DNA of 64,000 nucleotides from Clostridiaceae bacterium JG1575 (GTDB lineage: Bacteria; Bacillota; Clostridia; Clostridiales; Clostridiaceae). Shown here piece by piece: positions 1-8,330 of the stretch. Positions within the stretch are counted from its first letter, which is position 1. Every line of letters begins with the position of its first letter. Location: assembly GCA_002838815.1 (NCBI GenBank), contig LQGW01000052.1, positions 124,001 through 188,000 on the forward strand, written 5' to 3'. The translations under genes and the position numbers were made by a program. The notes beneath the pieces are model-generated. The model was given only the letters and a program-made list of their open reading frames with translations. It did not search any database and was not told where the DNA came from.

Positions 1-73
1 GATTCTCCCTGGATGAGCCTAAGAGAATCCTTCGCTTTCTTTATTTCAGTCAGGTTGATGACTAGGGGCTGGA

Positions 74-253
74 TTAACGCGCTCCGGCATCCTCATCGTT
101 TCGCGCCCCGAATTTCGTATAAAGAAAATAGGCGATGCCAATGAGCAAGGCGGCGCCCATCATTTGAGCCAGTGCACGGATCAAGTAGCCCACAATGGAA
201 AACCCGATGAGAATGAGGACGACCACTAGGATGGGATGTAATTTTTGATTCAT
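74..253 (-). CDS. small two-segment membrane protein, unknown function
   Basis: A 59-residue open frame that I do not recognise as a named family. It starts with MNQKLHPILVVVLILIGF and has two hydrophobic stretches (about residues 7-27 and 29-44) separated by an Arg, then a polar tail ending NDEDAGAR. It looks like a tiny inner-membrane protein with two short membrane segments. Its ATG overlaps the TGA of the upstream M42 peptidase gene in an ATGA arrangement, which points to translational coupling in the rqcH-M42 minus-strand operon. No separate promoter is needed. Downstream, at 1-29, there is only a weak 7-bp inverted repeat without a T-run. Moderately sure it is real, because of the coupling and the coherent membrane-type composition. 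Confidence 0.55.
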   Translation of the reverse strand: MNQKLHPILVVVLILIGFSIVGYLIRALAQMMGAALLIGIAYFLYTKFGARNDEDAGAR

Positions 254-1314
254 AAGCGTAAGCCCTCCTTGGGAAAGGATGTGAGGATGGCGCAGGCCAA
301 TTCAATGGCGGCTTCCAGATCCGCCAATGCGGCATGATTGTAATGCGTGTGGATGAAACGGGAGGGAATGCCAAGAACCAAGCAAGGAACGGCTTTCCCG
401 GTGATGGAAATCCGGCCGGCGTTGGTGGATCCGGCCCGGCGGATGGCATGTTGCGTGGGAATGCCTTGGGCTTTTGCCGTATCGCCGGCGAAGCGCAGGA
501 AGGCGGGAGAACTGATGTAGCTGGCATCCAAGTGGCGGATCTGCACGCCCTTTTTCAAGGCCCCCTGAGCTTCTGCGCTGGAAAAATAGAGGTCATCGGC
601 GGGAGAACCCTCAAAGACGATGGCGAAGTCTGGTCGCAGGACCTGGCTTGTTACCGCCGCACCCCGCATGCCTACTTCCTCTTGGCTCGCCAAAGCGCCC
701 ACAAGATCCACAGGCAATTCCTCATGACGCAGGCGATGCAGGACTTCTGCGACGGCCGCACAGCCCAGTCGGTTGTCAAAGGCTTTGCCAAAGAGAATGT
801 CGGTGTCTTTTTCGTAATGGGACGCCACGAGGGGCGCGACAGGGTCTCCAGGGGCGATGCCATAGACGTGCAACGTTTCTTCCCTCGAGGAGGAACCCAC
901 ATCGATGACTAAATCCTCCAACACGACCTGATCGGCGGCGCGTTCCTTGGCGCTCATAAAGTGCGGCGGCTTGGAGGCCACAATGCCCTGAACCATTCGT
1001 CCGGTAGCTGTTCGAATCCGAACCGTATGAGCGGGAACGTTGGAGGGAACCCAGCCGCCCAAGGGAACAAAGCTCAGCGTTCCGTTGTCGTGGATGGACT
1101 GAACCATGAAGCCCACTTCATCCAAGTGCGCATCGAGCTGAATGAGGGGACGGTTCCCCTGATTGCCCGGATGCGGGATATAAAGGTTGTGCATGGCGTC
1201 TTCCGTGATTTCAAAACCGGGAAGGTATTCTTTAATGCAGTGGACCGGCTCTTCTTCAAAGCCGGAAGGGCCAAAGGCGGCGCAAAGCGATTCGATAAAG
1301 GGGACATCAGTCAT
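250..1314 (-). CDS. M42 family metallo-aminopeptidase
   Basis: Predicted cytosolic, cobalt- or zinc-dependent aminopeptidase of the FrvX/YsdC (M42) family that trims peptides from the N-terminus. It has 354 residues, the usual length. Metal and catalytic positions can be read off: H63-x-D65 in DAHLDEVGF, D180 in AFDNRLG, the Glu pair at 212-213 in QEEVGMRGA, E235 in FEGSPADD, and the C-terminal His of IPSRFIHTHYN (about 322-324). The ATG has GGAGG upstream at good spacing. It lies 33 bp downstream of rqcH and overlaps the next small membrane-protein gene by 4 bp, so the three are probably one minus-strand operon. The substrate cannot be told from sequence. Confidence 0.9.
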   Translation of the reverse strand: MTDVPFIESLCAAFGPSGFEEEPVHCIKEYLPGFEITEDAMHNLYIPHPGNQGNRPLIQLDAHLDEVGFMVQSIHDNGTLSFVPLGGWVPSNVPAHTVRIRTATGRMVQGIVASKPPHFMSAKERAADQVVLEDLVIDVGSSSREETLHVYGIAPGDPVAPLVASHYEKDTDILFGKAFDNRLGCAAVAEVLHRLRHEELPVDLVGALASQEEVGMRGAAVTSQVLRPDFAIVFEGSPADDLYFSSAEAQGALKKGVQIRHLDASYISSPAFLRFAGDTAKAQGIPTQHAIRRAGSTNAGRISITGKAVPCLVLGIPSRFIHTHYNHAALADLEAAIELACAILTSFPKEGLRL

Positions 1315-1347
1315 GGTAAGAATCCTCCACTTAATGATCTTCTGGGG

Positions 1348-3060
1348 CTAAAGGCGGTCCAGGCGGGGCCGATCGGGGTCCACCAACAGCGTTTTGTTGG
1401 CGGAATAGATGACCATGCCGGGTTTTGCACCATGGGGTTTTTTTACATGGCGCACTAAAGTGTAATCCACGGGAACCTTGCTGCCGCATTGGGCTTTGGA
1501 ATACCAAGCGGCGAGGTTCGCAGCTTCGAGCAGCGTTTCCATGGAAAACCCTTCTCCTTTGATGATGACGTGGGAGCCCGGGTAGTTCTTGGTGTGCAAC
1601 CAGGTATCCCGTCCGTCGGCCAGGCGCAAGGTCAGGGCGTCGTTTTGGTTGTTGTTTTTGCCCACGTAAAGATCAAAGCCTTCGGTGGAGCGAAAATGCA
1701 TGGGTTTGGAGGGGGATTCTTTTTTGCGCTTCCCCGACGGAGCGCGAAGGTAGCCGGCAACCACCAATTCCTTACGAATTTCCGCTAAATCCGAGGGGTC
1801 CTCTGAGCGGAGCACGGAATCGGCGACGGATTGCAGGTAGGAGAGTTCCTCTTGGGCCAAAAGCAGTTGTTCTTTGGCAAATTCTTCACTGCGCTTAAGC
1901 TTATTATACTGCTTAAACGCCAGCTGCATATTTTCGGCTGGGGTCCGATGAGGATCCAGCGTAAGGGCCACCTCTTCCTGTGCCTCACTAAAGTAATTGG
2001 TGACGACCACCTCACGGGCTCCTTGCTTGATGGAATAAAGGTGGGCTTTCAAAAGCTCTCCTTTGAGGCGATAGGATTCCTTGTCCTTGGCCTCTTCGAG
2101 GACGTTTTGCAAAATGACCTGCTTTTTCTCTACACGCTCCAAATTCACCGAAAGGATGCGAAGGATGTCTTGGGCCCGCTCGCGCACTCTTTGCATGCGG
2201 TCACGCTCCCCAATAAAAAAGACCAAGGCCTGAGAGGGAGAATCGAAGATGCGCACGGCGTCCTGGGCTTGGAGCTCTTCCAAAGCGGGGGGACAAAAGC
2301 ACAGAAGGTCTATGGGCTCCTCACCTTGCCGGACGACGTAGAATTTTTGCGCCTGGGCTAATTCGTCTAGGAGGGTAAAGAGCGCCTGCTGGGGCGTCTT
2401 GCCCATGGCTCGTTTTTGTTCATACAAGGGATAAAGGGATTCGGCGCTTTTGCGGCTGATGCCCATGAAAAACCGTGAAAAATCTTCAGCTTTGAGATCC
2501 TCCCAGGGCTTGGGACAGATCCAATCCTTGGGCAAGGCCAAGGGGTCGGATTTCTTTTGGGGCGGAGGCGCCACATAGGTGGCACCGGGCAAAAGCAGGC
2601 GATAGGTGTTTTGATCGTGCCCCACATGCTTGATGCATTCCATGATGCGCATGTCCCGCTCCCGCACCAAAAGGATGTTGGAGTGGCGGCCCATCATCTC
2701 AATGATTAAGTGGTAGGTCGATTCAAAGCCCAGTTCGTCGCTGGATAAAAACGTGAAAAAAACAATGCGGTCGCCGTGCATTTGCTGTACGCGCAGAAGT
2801 TTTCCACCTTGAAGGTATTTTCGCAGCACCATGGTGAATAATGGCGCTTCTTTGGGATTTTCTTTTATTTGATCGCTCAGGTGAACCCGTGCGGTTTCCG
2901 AAGAAGAGGTGAGGAGCACCCGGTGGGTTTCGCGAAAGCGGCGAAAGGTCAAAATCAGTTCATTTTTCTCCGGTTGCTGCACCTTATCCAAGCGGCTTTG
3001 CTGCAAGGTTTCCTGTAATTCTTTTGTTAGGGCCTGTAAATATAGACCATCAAATGCCAT
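1348..3060 (-). CDS. rqcH: RqcH / NFACT family ribosome rescue protein
   Basis: RqcH-type protein (formerly FbpA, fibronectin-binding-like) that in Firmicutes binds obstructed 50S subunits and directs addition of C-terminal alanine tails for ribosome quality control. About 570 residues from the chosen start: N-terminal NFACT-N region beginning MAFDGLYLQALTKEL, central coiled coil, and C-terminal NFACT-R domain with GRDTWLHTKNYPGSHVII. The start is set at the ATG preceded by GGAGGTGATGAT. A start nine codons further upstream is possible but lacks a comparable ribosome site and would break the usual MAFDG N-terminus. First gene of a minus-strand operon with the M42 peptidase, divergent from the comG-like operon. 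Confidence 0.9.
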   Translation of the reverse strand: MAFDGLYLQALTKELQETLQQSRLDKVQQPEKNELILTFRRFRETHRVLLTSSSETARVHLSDQIKENPKEAPLFTMVLRKYLQGGKLLRVQQMHGDRIVFFTFLSSDELGFESTYHLIIEMMGRHSNILLVRERDMRIMECIKHVGHDQNTYRLLLPGATYVAPPPQKKSDPLALPKDWICPKPWEDLKAEDFSRFFMGISRKSAESLYPLYEQKRAMGKTPQQALFTLLDELAQAQKFYVVRQGEEPIDLLCFCPPALEELQAQDAVRIFDSPSQALVFFIGERDRMQRVRERAQDILRILSVNLERVEKKQVILQNVLEEAKDKESYRLKGELLKAHLYSIKQGAREVVVTNYFSEAQEEVALTLDPHRTPAENMQLAFKQYNKLKRSEEFAKEQLLLAQEELSYLQSVADSVLRSEDPSDLAEIRKELVVAGYLRAPSGKRKKESPSKPMHFRSTEGFDLYVGKNNNQNDALTLRLADGRDTWLHTKNYPGSHVIIKGEGFSMETLLEAANLAAWYSKAQCGSKVPVDYTLVRHVKKPHGAKPGMVIYSANKTLLVDPDRPRLDRL

Positions 3061-3197
3061 ATCATCACCTCCAGAATATCTTAACACAGCCGAACGTACT
3101 TATGGGAAGATGGGCTTTGGTCCGAAGAAGACGAGGTGAAGCCCCAAGGAATAAAAAAAACGCGCTCCTTCATAATCAGTAACGGAGGGCTTTTCGT

Positions 3198-4061
3198 ATG
3201 GAACATGATTTTTTATCCACCTATCTCATGGATGAAGCGGTCAGCGACGTCCATTTTATTCCCCAGGAGGACACGGTGCTCCTTCGAGTGCGCCGACCTT
3301 CAGGGCTCAGCGATCCGGTGCACATAGACCCCAAGGATTATGGGGTTCTTTTGCAAAAGGTTAAGCTCGCTGGCGGTCTCAACATCTCGGAAAAACGGCT
3401 GCCGCAAGACGGAATCCTTCACCGAGGCGATCAAAGGGTGCGCATCTCGACCCTGCGAAGCATTCATGGAGAAGCATTGACGCTGCGTCTTTTGGGCAAA
3501 GGAGGACGAACCTTGGAAAAGCTTGGCCTGAGTGAGGCGCAGCTTGCCGGGTTGCGAGAACTCTTCTTCGAGGGCTTCTCCTTGTTGGTCATCACCGGGG
3601 AGACCGGCTCGGGCAAAAGCACCACCTTGAAAGCGTTGGTCCGTTCCTTGACCTTGCGAGGCGCAAAAGTCGTCAGCATTGAGGACCCTGTGGAGATCAA
3701 CGTTCCAGGTTCTTTAGAGGTTTCCTTGCATGAGGCCATCGGCCTTGATTATGAACGAGCGATCTTTGCTTCTTTGCGCCAGGATCCCGATTACTTGGCC
3801 ATTGGGGAAATTCGCGATCAAAAAACCTGCGATCACTGCATTCGAGCCGCTCTCTCAGGACACCCTGTGGTGACGACGTTGCATTCAGGGGGTTATGATT
3901 TCGCCCTGCGGCGCCTGGAGGCGCTGACGAGCCTCTCGGATTTTGTGCCCACGGTCCTTACGGCGGTGCTCACCCAAAAGCTCACCCCAGGGATCAATGG
4001 AGAGCGGCGGCTGAACGCTGCCTTTTACTGGGCCCGCGCCGGAGAGGTAGTGAAACTATGA
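3198..4061 (+). CDS. comGA: ComGA/PilT-like secretion ATPase
   Basis: Traffic ATPase of the type II secretion/type IV pilus family, predicted to power assembly of a competence-type pseudopilus at the cytoplasmic face. It has 287 residues, short like ComGA (which lacks the long N-domain of PilB). Walker A is GETGSGKST (residues 134-142), the Asp box is near IEDPVE (161-166), the Walker B region is LAIGEIRD (200-207), and a His box TLHSGG follows. No C-terminal tetracysteine motif is seen. Ribosome site GGAGGG precedes the ATG. The stop overlaps the ATG of the platform-protein gene (ATGA), so it heads a tightly coupled operon. Divergent from rqcH. Confidence 0.85.
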   Translation: MEHDFLSTYLMDEAVSDVHFIPQEDTVLLRVRRPSGLSDPVHIDPKDYGVLLQKVKLAGGLNISEKRLPQDGILHRGDQRVRISTLRSIHGEALTLRLLGKGGRTLEKLGLSEAQLAGLRELFFEGFSLLVITGETGSGKSTTLKALVRSLTLRGAKVVSIEDPVEINVPGSLEVSLHEAIGLDYERAIFASLRQDPDYLAIGEIRDQKTCDHCIRAALSGHPVVTTLHSGGYDFALRRLEALTSLSDFVPTVLTAVLTQKLTPGINGERRLNAAFYWARAGEVVKL

Positions 4062-5026
4062 AAAAAAGGCATCGGGAAGCGTTTTTCTATGAGGTGGGCA
4101 CACTCTTGCAAGCGGGCTTTGCCTTGCCCGATGCCCTGGATCGGGTGCAAGGACCGGCCCAGTCGGCCGCAGCAGCACTAAAGGAGGCATTGATGAAGGG
4201 GATTCCCCTTGGGGAAGCGATCCAAAAAGACCCGGTTTTTGAGCGCAGCGACTGTGAAATTCTTCGCCTGGCGGAAGAAACGGGCAAATTGTCCGAAGCA
4301 TTTATGGAGTTGCATGAAATGCACCGGAACCAACGCCTCTTGCGGCAAAAGCTTTTAAGCTTTGCACTGTATCCTTTGCTGATGCTGGGGCTGTTGTCGG
4401 GGTATCTGGTTTTTTCTTTATTTTTTATGGTACCCCTGATGGTGGATCTTCTGCGGAGCCTTTCGGTGGAAGAGGGGCTCTTGTTTTCCTTGGACGCCCT
4501 GCGCCTCTTCCTCCTTCGCCGAGCGCCCTTAGTGGCGGGGGCATTGTGTTTGGTGGGATTTGCCTTAGGGGACTGGCTCTTGCGTCGACAGGGGTTGCTG
4601 CGTCTGGTATTGGGCAAGCGGTTTAGGCTCTACCATGAGGTTATGGCCGTGGAGCGCATGGAAAAGCTCTTACGAGGCGGTCGGAGCATTCTGGATGTCG
4701 TGGCGCTTGCCGCTCCTTACGGTCAAGCCGATCAGGCAGTGGTCGAAGAGGCCTTGCGCCAGGGGGACTCCTTGGCGAGAGCCTTGGCGCAAGGGGGGTT
4801 CTCCGAAGATTTGGTGTCGGTGGTGGCCTTGCATGAGGAAACGGGGGATTTTTTGGCGGGATTGACCCATTATTTAACCAGGGCCAGGCATGGGATTCAG
4901 CAAACGATGGAGCGGCGCATCAAGCTTTTGGAGCCTTTATCCTTGATTTTTATCGGCGGTACGGTGGGGGTGAGCGTCCTCTCGGTCATGGGCCCTCTAT
5001 TTGACGCCTTTGGGAGGATTCGATGA
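4058..5026 (+). CDS. comGB: ComGB/GspF-like pilus platform protein
   Basis: Inner-membrane platform protein (GspF/PilC superfamily) that couples the ATPase to pseudopilin assembly. It has 322 residues with two GspF-like halves: an N-terminal soluble repeat (EVGTLLQAGFALPDAL and LRLAEETGKL), two membrane stretches around residues 105-135 and 150-170, a second repeat (MEKLLRGGRSILDVV and VALHEETGDFLAGL), and a last membrane segment near the C-terminus (LSLIFIGGTVGVSVLSVMG). The halves carry the family EETG signature twice. It overlaps genes on both sides by 4 bp, which indicates translational coupling in a comG-type operon. Confidence 0.85.
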   Translation: MKKRHREAFFYEVGTLLQAGFALPDALDRVQGPAQSAAAALKEALMKGIPLGEAIQKDPVFERSDCEILRLAEETGKLSEAFMELHEMHRNQRLLRQKLLSFALYPLLMLGLLSGYLVFSLFFMVPLMVDLLRSLSVEEGLLFSLDALRLFLLRRAPLVAGALCLVGFALGDWLLRRQGLLRLVLGKRFRLYHEVMAVERMEKLLRGGRSILDVVALAAPYGQADQAVVEEALRQGDSLARALAQGGFSEDLVSVVALHEETGDFLAGLTHYLTRARHGIQQTMERRIKLLEPLSLIFIGGTVGVSVLSVMGPLFDAFGRIR

Positions 5027-5511
5027 AGCGGGTTTGGCAGCGTAGGCTGCAAACAAAGCGAAAAGGGTCGTTGCTTTTGGAGCTTTGCCTGGCGTTTCTC
5101 TTGATCTCCCTTCTTTTAACTTGGAGCCTGCCACGGGTTTCAATACGAGCCTATCAAGAAAAAACCGCGGATCGGCTTTTTGTGCAAGAATTGAAAAGCA
5201 GCATCCTAAAGCAGCGGATGGAAGCCGCCCGCACCAGAGGCAAAGGGTTTGTTTTTGATCTGCCCGGAGACGGACGAGTGGTTTTCAAGACCCAGGGAAA
5301 GATCGTGAAAGTCATAGAGGACCCTTTGCGTCGCTGCTATGTGCTCAAACGCACCTATGCGCAAATTACCACCTTAAGAACCTTCAAGAACACCACAGAA
5401 CGCGGGCAAACGGGATTTACCCTCACCATTGAAAAACGGGGGGAGCCCATGGCTCGTTTGATCTTTCAAGTGGGGACCTCCAGCATAAGAGAGGAGTGGG
5501 TGAAAAAATGA
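5023..5511 (+). CDS. type IV pseudopilin-like protein
   Basis: Pilin-like protein of 162 residues. After a basic leader there is a type III (prepilin) signal: KRKG followed by SLLLE, giving Gly at -1 and Glu at +5, then a hydrophobic helix (LCLAFLLISLLLTW). It should be cut by a prepilin peptidase (not in this window) and inserted in a ComG-type pseudopilus. The C-terminal domain is short and not family-specific. It sits where comGC/comGD lie in the canonical operon but lacks the usual GFTLLE start and is longer than a typical ComGC. Start overlaps the preceding stop (ATGA). Confidence 0.7.
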   Translation: MKRVWQRRLQTKRKGSLLLELCLAFLLISLLLTWSLPRVSIRAYQEKTADRLFVQELKSSILKQRMEAARTRGKGFVFDLPGDGRVVFKTQGKIVKVIEDPLRRCYVLKRTYAQITTLRTFKNTTERGQTGFTLTIEKRGEPMARLIFQVGTSSIREEWVKK

Positions 5512-5876
5512 AGATGAAAAACAAGCAACGGCGTCAAAGGATGTCCCGCAAGGCGACAAAGCGTCCAGGGGTTCTATCCTCAGGCATTTTCGCTGTGCTT
5601 TTGGTGGTTATGGGAACGGTGGGTACGTTGCAGGCTTCTCTGGGGGCGGCGCTGAGGATTCAAAAGGAACAGTTTGCCGCCCTGGAAGCTCGACTTTGCT
5701 TTGAGGCGGCACTCATCGGCGCAAGGCCAGAGGGAAAAGGAGGCAAGGCGCCCCCCCTCCCCTATAGGCTTCAATGGAGCGAAACGAGAGGGCCCCGAAG
5801 GCTAAAGTTCCGGCTGCGCCTTTTTAGGGGAGAGGAATTACTGGAGGAGCAATGCATCGACGAAGCGGATTTATAG
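5508..5876 (+). CDS. short pilus-operon protein with one membrane segment
   Basis: A 122-residue protein between two pseudopilin genes. It has a basic N-terminus, one hydrophobic segment around residues 23-45 (GVLSSGIFAVLLVVMGTVG) and a small soluble part with two Cys. There is no clear Gly/Glu prepilin cleavage motif, so it may be a ComGE-like minor component or a divergent pseudopilin. I place the start at the ATG that overlaps the previous TGA. An in-frame ATG four codons upstream exists but would overlap more. Its gene end overlaps the start of the next gene by 25 bp. Function is inferred only from position. Confidence 0.6.
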   Translation: MKMKNKQRRQRMSRKATKRPGVLSSGIFAVLLVVMGTVGTLQASLGAALRIQKEQFAALEARLCFEAALIGARPEGKGGKAPPLPYRLQWSETRGPRRLKFRLRLFRGEELLEEQCIDEADL

Positions 5877-6466
5877 TGCAGGAGCTGCTTTGGTATCTGA
5901 TCCTTGGGACGTTTTTATTGGGCTTGGGGTTGAAGCTTTTTCTTCTCTCTTTGCAATCCTTTGAGCTATTTTCTCAGCGCCAAGACGATCTTTTTGACTT
6001 TTTAAATGTCAGTGAGCGCATCAAATACGACTTGATGACGCAAATTGATGCCCTCGAAGTGGCGCCGCAGAGCCTCCGATTTTCTTTTTGGCGTTGTCAA
6101 AAAAGCAAACTTGGAGGCCAAAAGCTCACGTACTGCCTTTGTCATCGGGGAACGCGGCTGGTTTACGAGGTGAACACCTGTGGCAATCAAACGCACATCT
6201 ATCTGTCCAGCAAAGTGGAAGGAATCCGCTGTGAACGCCAGCAGGGGGTGCTGATTCTTTACTTTGACTACCGAACAAGAACTTTTTGGAGGGCTTATCG
6301 AATTGATCACATCCTATCGTCGCGGATTTTGCACCGCGGCTTGCCTTCTTTTGATGCTCTCTTTAACCCTTTTGGGAGCCTGCATTTCGCTGGTGGGCAG
6401 CATCCGAGCTGCGGATTTAAGCGTCGGCGCCTACGATGCGGAATTTTTGCGCTCCCGCTCCTATGA
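5852..6466 (+). CDS. pseudopilin-like protein (ComGF-like), C-terminal part doubtful
   Basis: Begins with a good prepilin signal: MHRRSG, then FIVQE (Gly at -1, Glu at +5), then a hydrophobic helix (LLWYLILGTFLLGLGLKLFLL). Three Cys and a beta-rich domain follow to about residue 150 (GVLILYFDYRTRTFW), resembling the layout of ComGF-type minor pilins. GGAGGAG sits just before the ATG. The last 50 residues or so are Arg-rich and lie over the next gene in another frame, so the real protein may end earlier, or a base may be missing or extra near 6300. As written, the frame gives 204 residues. Confidence 0.6.
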   Translation: MHRRSGFIVQELLWYLILGTFLLGLGLKLFLLSLQSFELFSQRQDDLFDFLNVSERIKYDLMTQIDALEVAPQSLRFSFWRCQKSKLGGQKLTYCLCHRGTRLVYEVNTCGNQTHIYLSSKVEGIRCERQQGVLILYFDYRTRTFWRAYRIDHILSSRILHRGLPSFDALFNPFGSLHFAGGQHPSCGFKRRRLRCGIFALPLL

Positions 6467-6746
6467 AGGAATGCTCAGGGAACAGATGGCCCGTCGAGTG
6501 GGCGCGGGGCGGGAATTTGAGCATCCTGAGGCGTTCTTTGCGTATTGTCGGCGCGTCCCCGAACGATATTACGTCTGCGATCAGGTAACCTTGGTGTATC
6601 GAGGAGAAATCCAAGAAAGCGATGGGCGATGCGAGCTCCGCTTTGAGATGATGGAACCTATTGAAGGCTGCTGGTATGCTCGACCCGTGCGGGTGACGGT
6701 AGGGGAGGATGGGGCGCTGCATTTTCAGGTGGTGGGTCTGCATTAG
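6303..6746 (+). CDS. ComGG-like minor pilus protein
   Basis: About 147 residues from a TTG start at 6303 that has GGAGGG at suitable spacing. An in-frame ATG at 6264 would add 13 residues and lengthen the overlap with the preceding frame. The N-terminus is basic (SYRRG) followed by a hydrophobic helix ([22 protein letters not shown]), so it is membrane-anchored. No Glu at +5 is present, as is common in PilX/ComGG-like tip proteins. The remaining domain has paired Cys. Last gene of the pilus operon, followed by the efp promoter. It overlaps the preceding frame by more than 150 bp, which is unusual. Confidence 0.6.
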   Translation: MITSYRRGFCTAACLLLMLSLTLLGACISLVGSIRAADLSVGAYDAEFLRSRSYEGMLREQMARRVGAGREFEHPEAFFAYCRRVPERYYVCDQVTLVYRGEIQESDGRCELRFEMMEPIEGCWYARPVRVTVGEDGALHFQVVGLH

Positions 6747-6801
6747 TCTAAAGGGCGATTGGCTCGTGCAAAAGATGACAAATACTTCACAAATAGCTCT
6801 C

Positions 6802-6830
6802 TTTTCAAACGAAGCGGGCTGTGTTAGAAT
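6802..6830 (+). promoter_or_regulatory. candidate sigma-A promoter for efp
   Basis: TTTTCA (6802-6807), a 17-bp spacer, then TAGAAT (6825-6830), about 80 bp before the efp start. The -10 box matches four to five of six consensus bases and the spacing is ideal. It gives efp its own promoter after the pilus operon. Confidence 0.5.
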
Positions 6831-6909
6831 TAAATTTGGTAATTTGTGCCAGTCACAGGAACACTTGAACGCACCGAGGCGTTCAGTAATTTTGGAGGGA
6901 ATTCAATCA

Positions 6910-7467
6910 ATGATTTCAGCAGGCGATTTAAGAAAAGGGACCACCTTTGAAATGGACGGGAACGTGTATACGGTCATCGATTTTCAGCACGTAAAACCTG
7001 GAAAAGGGGCTGCCTTTGTCAGAACCAAAATCAGAAACGTCATTCAAGGCGGCGTAACGGACACCACCTTTAACCCCACGGATAAGCTGCAGGAAGCGGT
7101 TATTGAACGCAAAGACATGCAGTACCTTTACAACGACGGGGAGCTCTACTACTTCATGGATCAGGATACCTTTGAACAGATTCCGTTGAACTTTGAAAAG
7201 GTGGAGGAAGCCATCAAGTTTTTGAAAGAAAACATGTTCGCATCCATCAAGTTTTATAAAGGCAATGCCTTCTCGGTGGAAGCGCCCAACTTTGTGGAAC
7301 TGGAAGTCACCCAGTCCGAGCCGGGTGTAAAGGGGAATACGGCCACCAACGCTTTGAAGCCCGCCACGGTAGAAACCGGAGCTTTGGTTATGGTTCCCTT
7401 TTTCATCAACGAAGGCGACATCATCCGCATCGATACCCGCACCGGCGATTATATGGAACGCGTTTAA
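6910..7467 (+). CDS. efp: translation elongation factor P
   Basis: Elongation factor P, which relieves ribosomes stalled at polyproline stretches. It has 185 residues, the canonical length, starting [15 protein letters not shown]. The KOW-like N-domain carries the tip lysine in KPGKG (K32), the position that is modified or functions unmodified in Firmicutes. Two OB domains follow, ending in the conserved [11 protein letters not shown]. The ATG at 6910 has GGAGGG upstream. Longer in-frame starts upstream are not supported by the family. It follows the comG-like genes but has its own promoter and a terminator immediately downstream. Confidence 0.97.
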   Translation: MISAGDLRKGTTFEMDGNVYTVIDFQHVKPGKGAAFVRTKIRNVIQGGVTDTTFNPTDKLQEAVIERKDMQYLYNDGELYYFMDQDTFEQIPLNFEKVEEAIKFLKENMFASIKFYKGNAFSVEAPNFVELEVTQSEPGVKGNTATNALKPATVETGALVMVPFFINEGDIIRIDTRTGDYMERV

Positions 7468-7474
7468 TTTAAGG

Positions 7475-7498
7475 GGAACCCGTCATGGGTTCCTTTTT
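7475..7498 (+). terminator. rho-independent terminator after efp
   Basis: GGAACCC (7475-7481), 5-nt loop, GGGTTCC (7487-7493), then TTTTT. Confidence 0.85.
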
Positions 7499-7502
7499 GC
7501 TT

Positions 7503-7705
7503 TTGAATCCAAGGGGTCGGCATTTATAAAACATTTACAATTGAACACGACATCGCTCCATTCGCGCCTTTCTTAGGTCGTAATGCCTCATTTGGAGCAT
7601 TTCAGGACAAGCCTTCTGGGAAGTCTTCACTTTCCAAATCATAAAATATTGAAATGAAGTTCCTAAGATTATATCGGGAGGGGAGGGCGCAAGCTCTCCC
7701 CTTTT
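7503..7705 (+). ncRNA. candidate independent small RNA with own promoter and terminator
   Basis: No protein-coding frame is seen here, yet there are a plausible promoter, TTGAAT (7503-7508), 16-bp spacer, TATAAA (7525-7530), and a strong terminator: GGGGAGGGC (7680-7688), GNRA loop GCAA, GCTCTCCCC (7693-7701), TTTT. Transcription would start near 7537 and give an RNA of about 170 nt. Inside it, ACGAC pairs with GTCGT and AATGC with GCATT. The ends do not pair with each other, which argues against 6S RNA. It matches no RNA family I recognise. Confidence 0.35.
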
Positions 7706-8330
7706 AGGCCTGGATCGCCCTTTATTTTGAGGGCTAAGATGCGGAGAATAAGCGATTGAAAATAATGAATATTATACATTTTTGTGTAAAGTCACGGCTC
7801 CATGCCTAAGAAAGGTCCATTTTGATTTCTGCAAATAAGTGACAAGACGTCATGAATTTACCGACATAACTGCCGGTATAGGAAGTAAATTCATAATAGA
7901 ATATCCTTTACAACCACTTGATCCTATGCTACTTTGAAGAGGAAGATTCCGCCGAAGCAAAAAGAGAAGGGGCGGAAGATTTATTCTTAAAGTGCATAAA
8001 AAGCACTTCTCATCCTCAACCGAATCGGAAGGCCTCTGCCAAATCATTAGGCTGGACCGCTTCGGCCTCTTATTATTATGGATCGCAGCCGGTCCAGTTA
8101 TTTCTTCTATGGGTATCTCACCACGCACACACAACGCAACATAGGATTCTTATGCAAGAATCCCCAGGGGTCACTTTGGAAGCTTCCGGTTACGGAGGCT
8201 CTTTTACGTGCCTTTTTTCGGTCTTTTGGACCGATGAATTGGGACTATGGTTTAGGATCCGAAAAAGGAGGCTCATCGTGGATCCAGATCGACCCCGAAA
8301 AATATACTATATAAGGAGAGTAGAAGACTT
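7706..8330 (+). promoter_or_regulatory. hairpin-rich leader region before the surface protease
   Basis: No convincing gene. A 138-codon open frame (7918-8334) has coding-unlike composition. The stretch contains several inverted repeats: 7852-7861 with 7885-7894; AAGTGC/GCACTT (7990-8008); CTGGACCG/CGGTCCAG (8052-8097); a terminator-like hairpin followed by CTTTT (8181-8205); and TCGGTC/GACCGA (8218-8234). AAGGAG (about 8313) lies a little far from the protease ATG. The layout suggests a long structured 5' leader, possibly with attenuation. I do not recognise a known riboswitch. Confidence 0.4.
7852..7894. repeat. 10-bp perfect inverted repeat
   Basis: ATGAATTTAC at 7852-7861 and its exact complement GTAAATTCAT at 7885-7894, with an inner TACCG/CGGTA pairing. 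It could be an operator or an RNA hairpin. Not a terminator, since no T-run follows. Confidence 0.5.

Noticed and set aside
1-29. GATTCTC/GAGAATC inverted repeat as terminator
   Set aside because: Only 7 bp with a 15-nt loop and no T-run on the minus strand where a terminator would be needed.
7503-7705. 6S RNA
   Set aside because: The predicted 5' and 3' ends do not pair and no central bubble layout is apparent.
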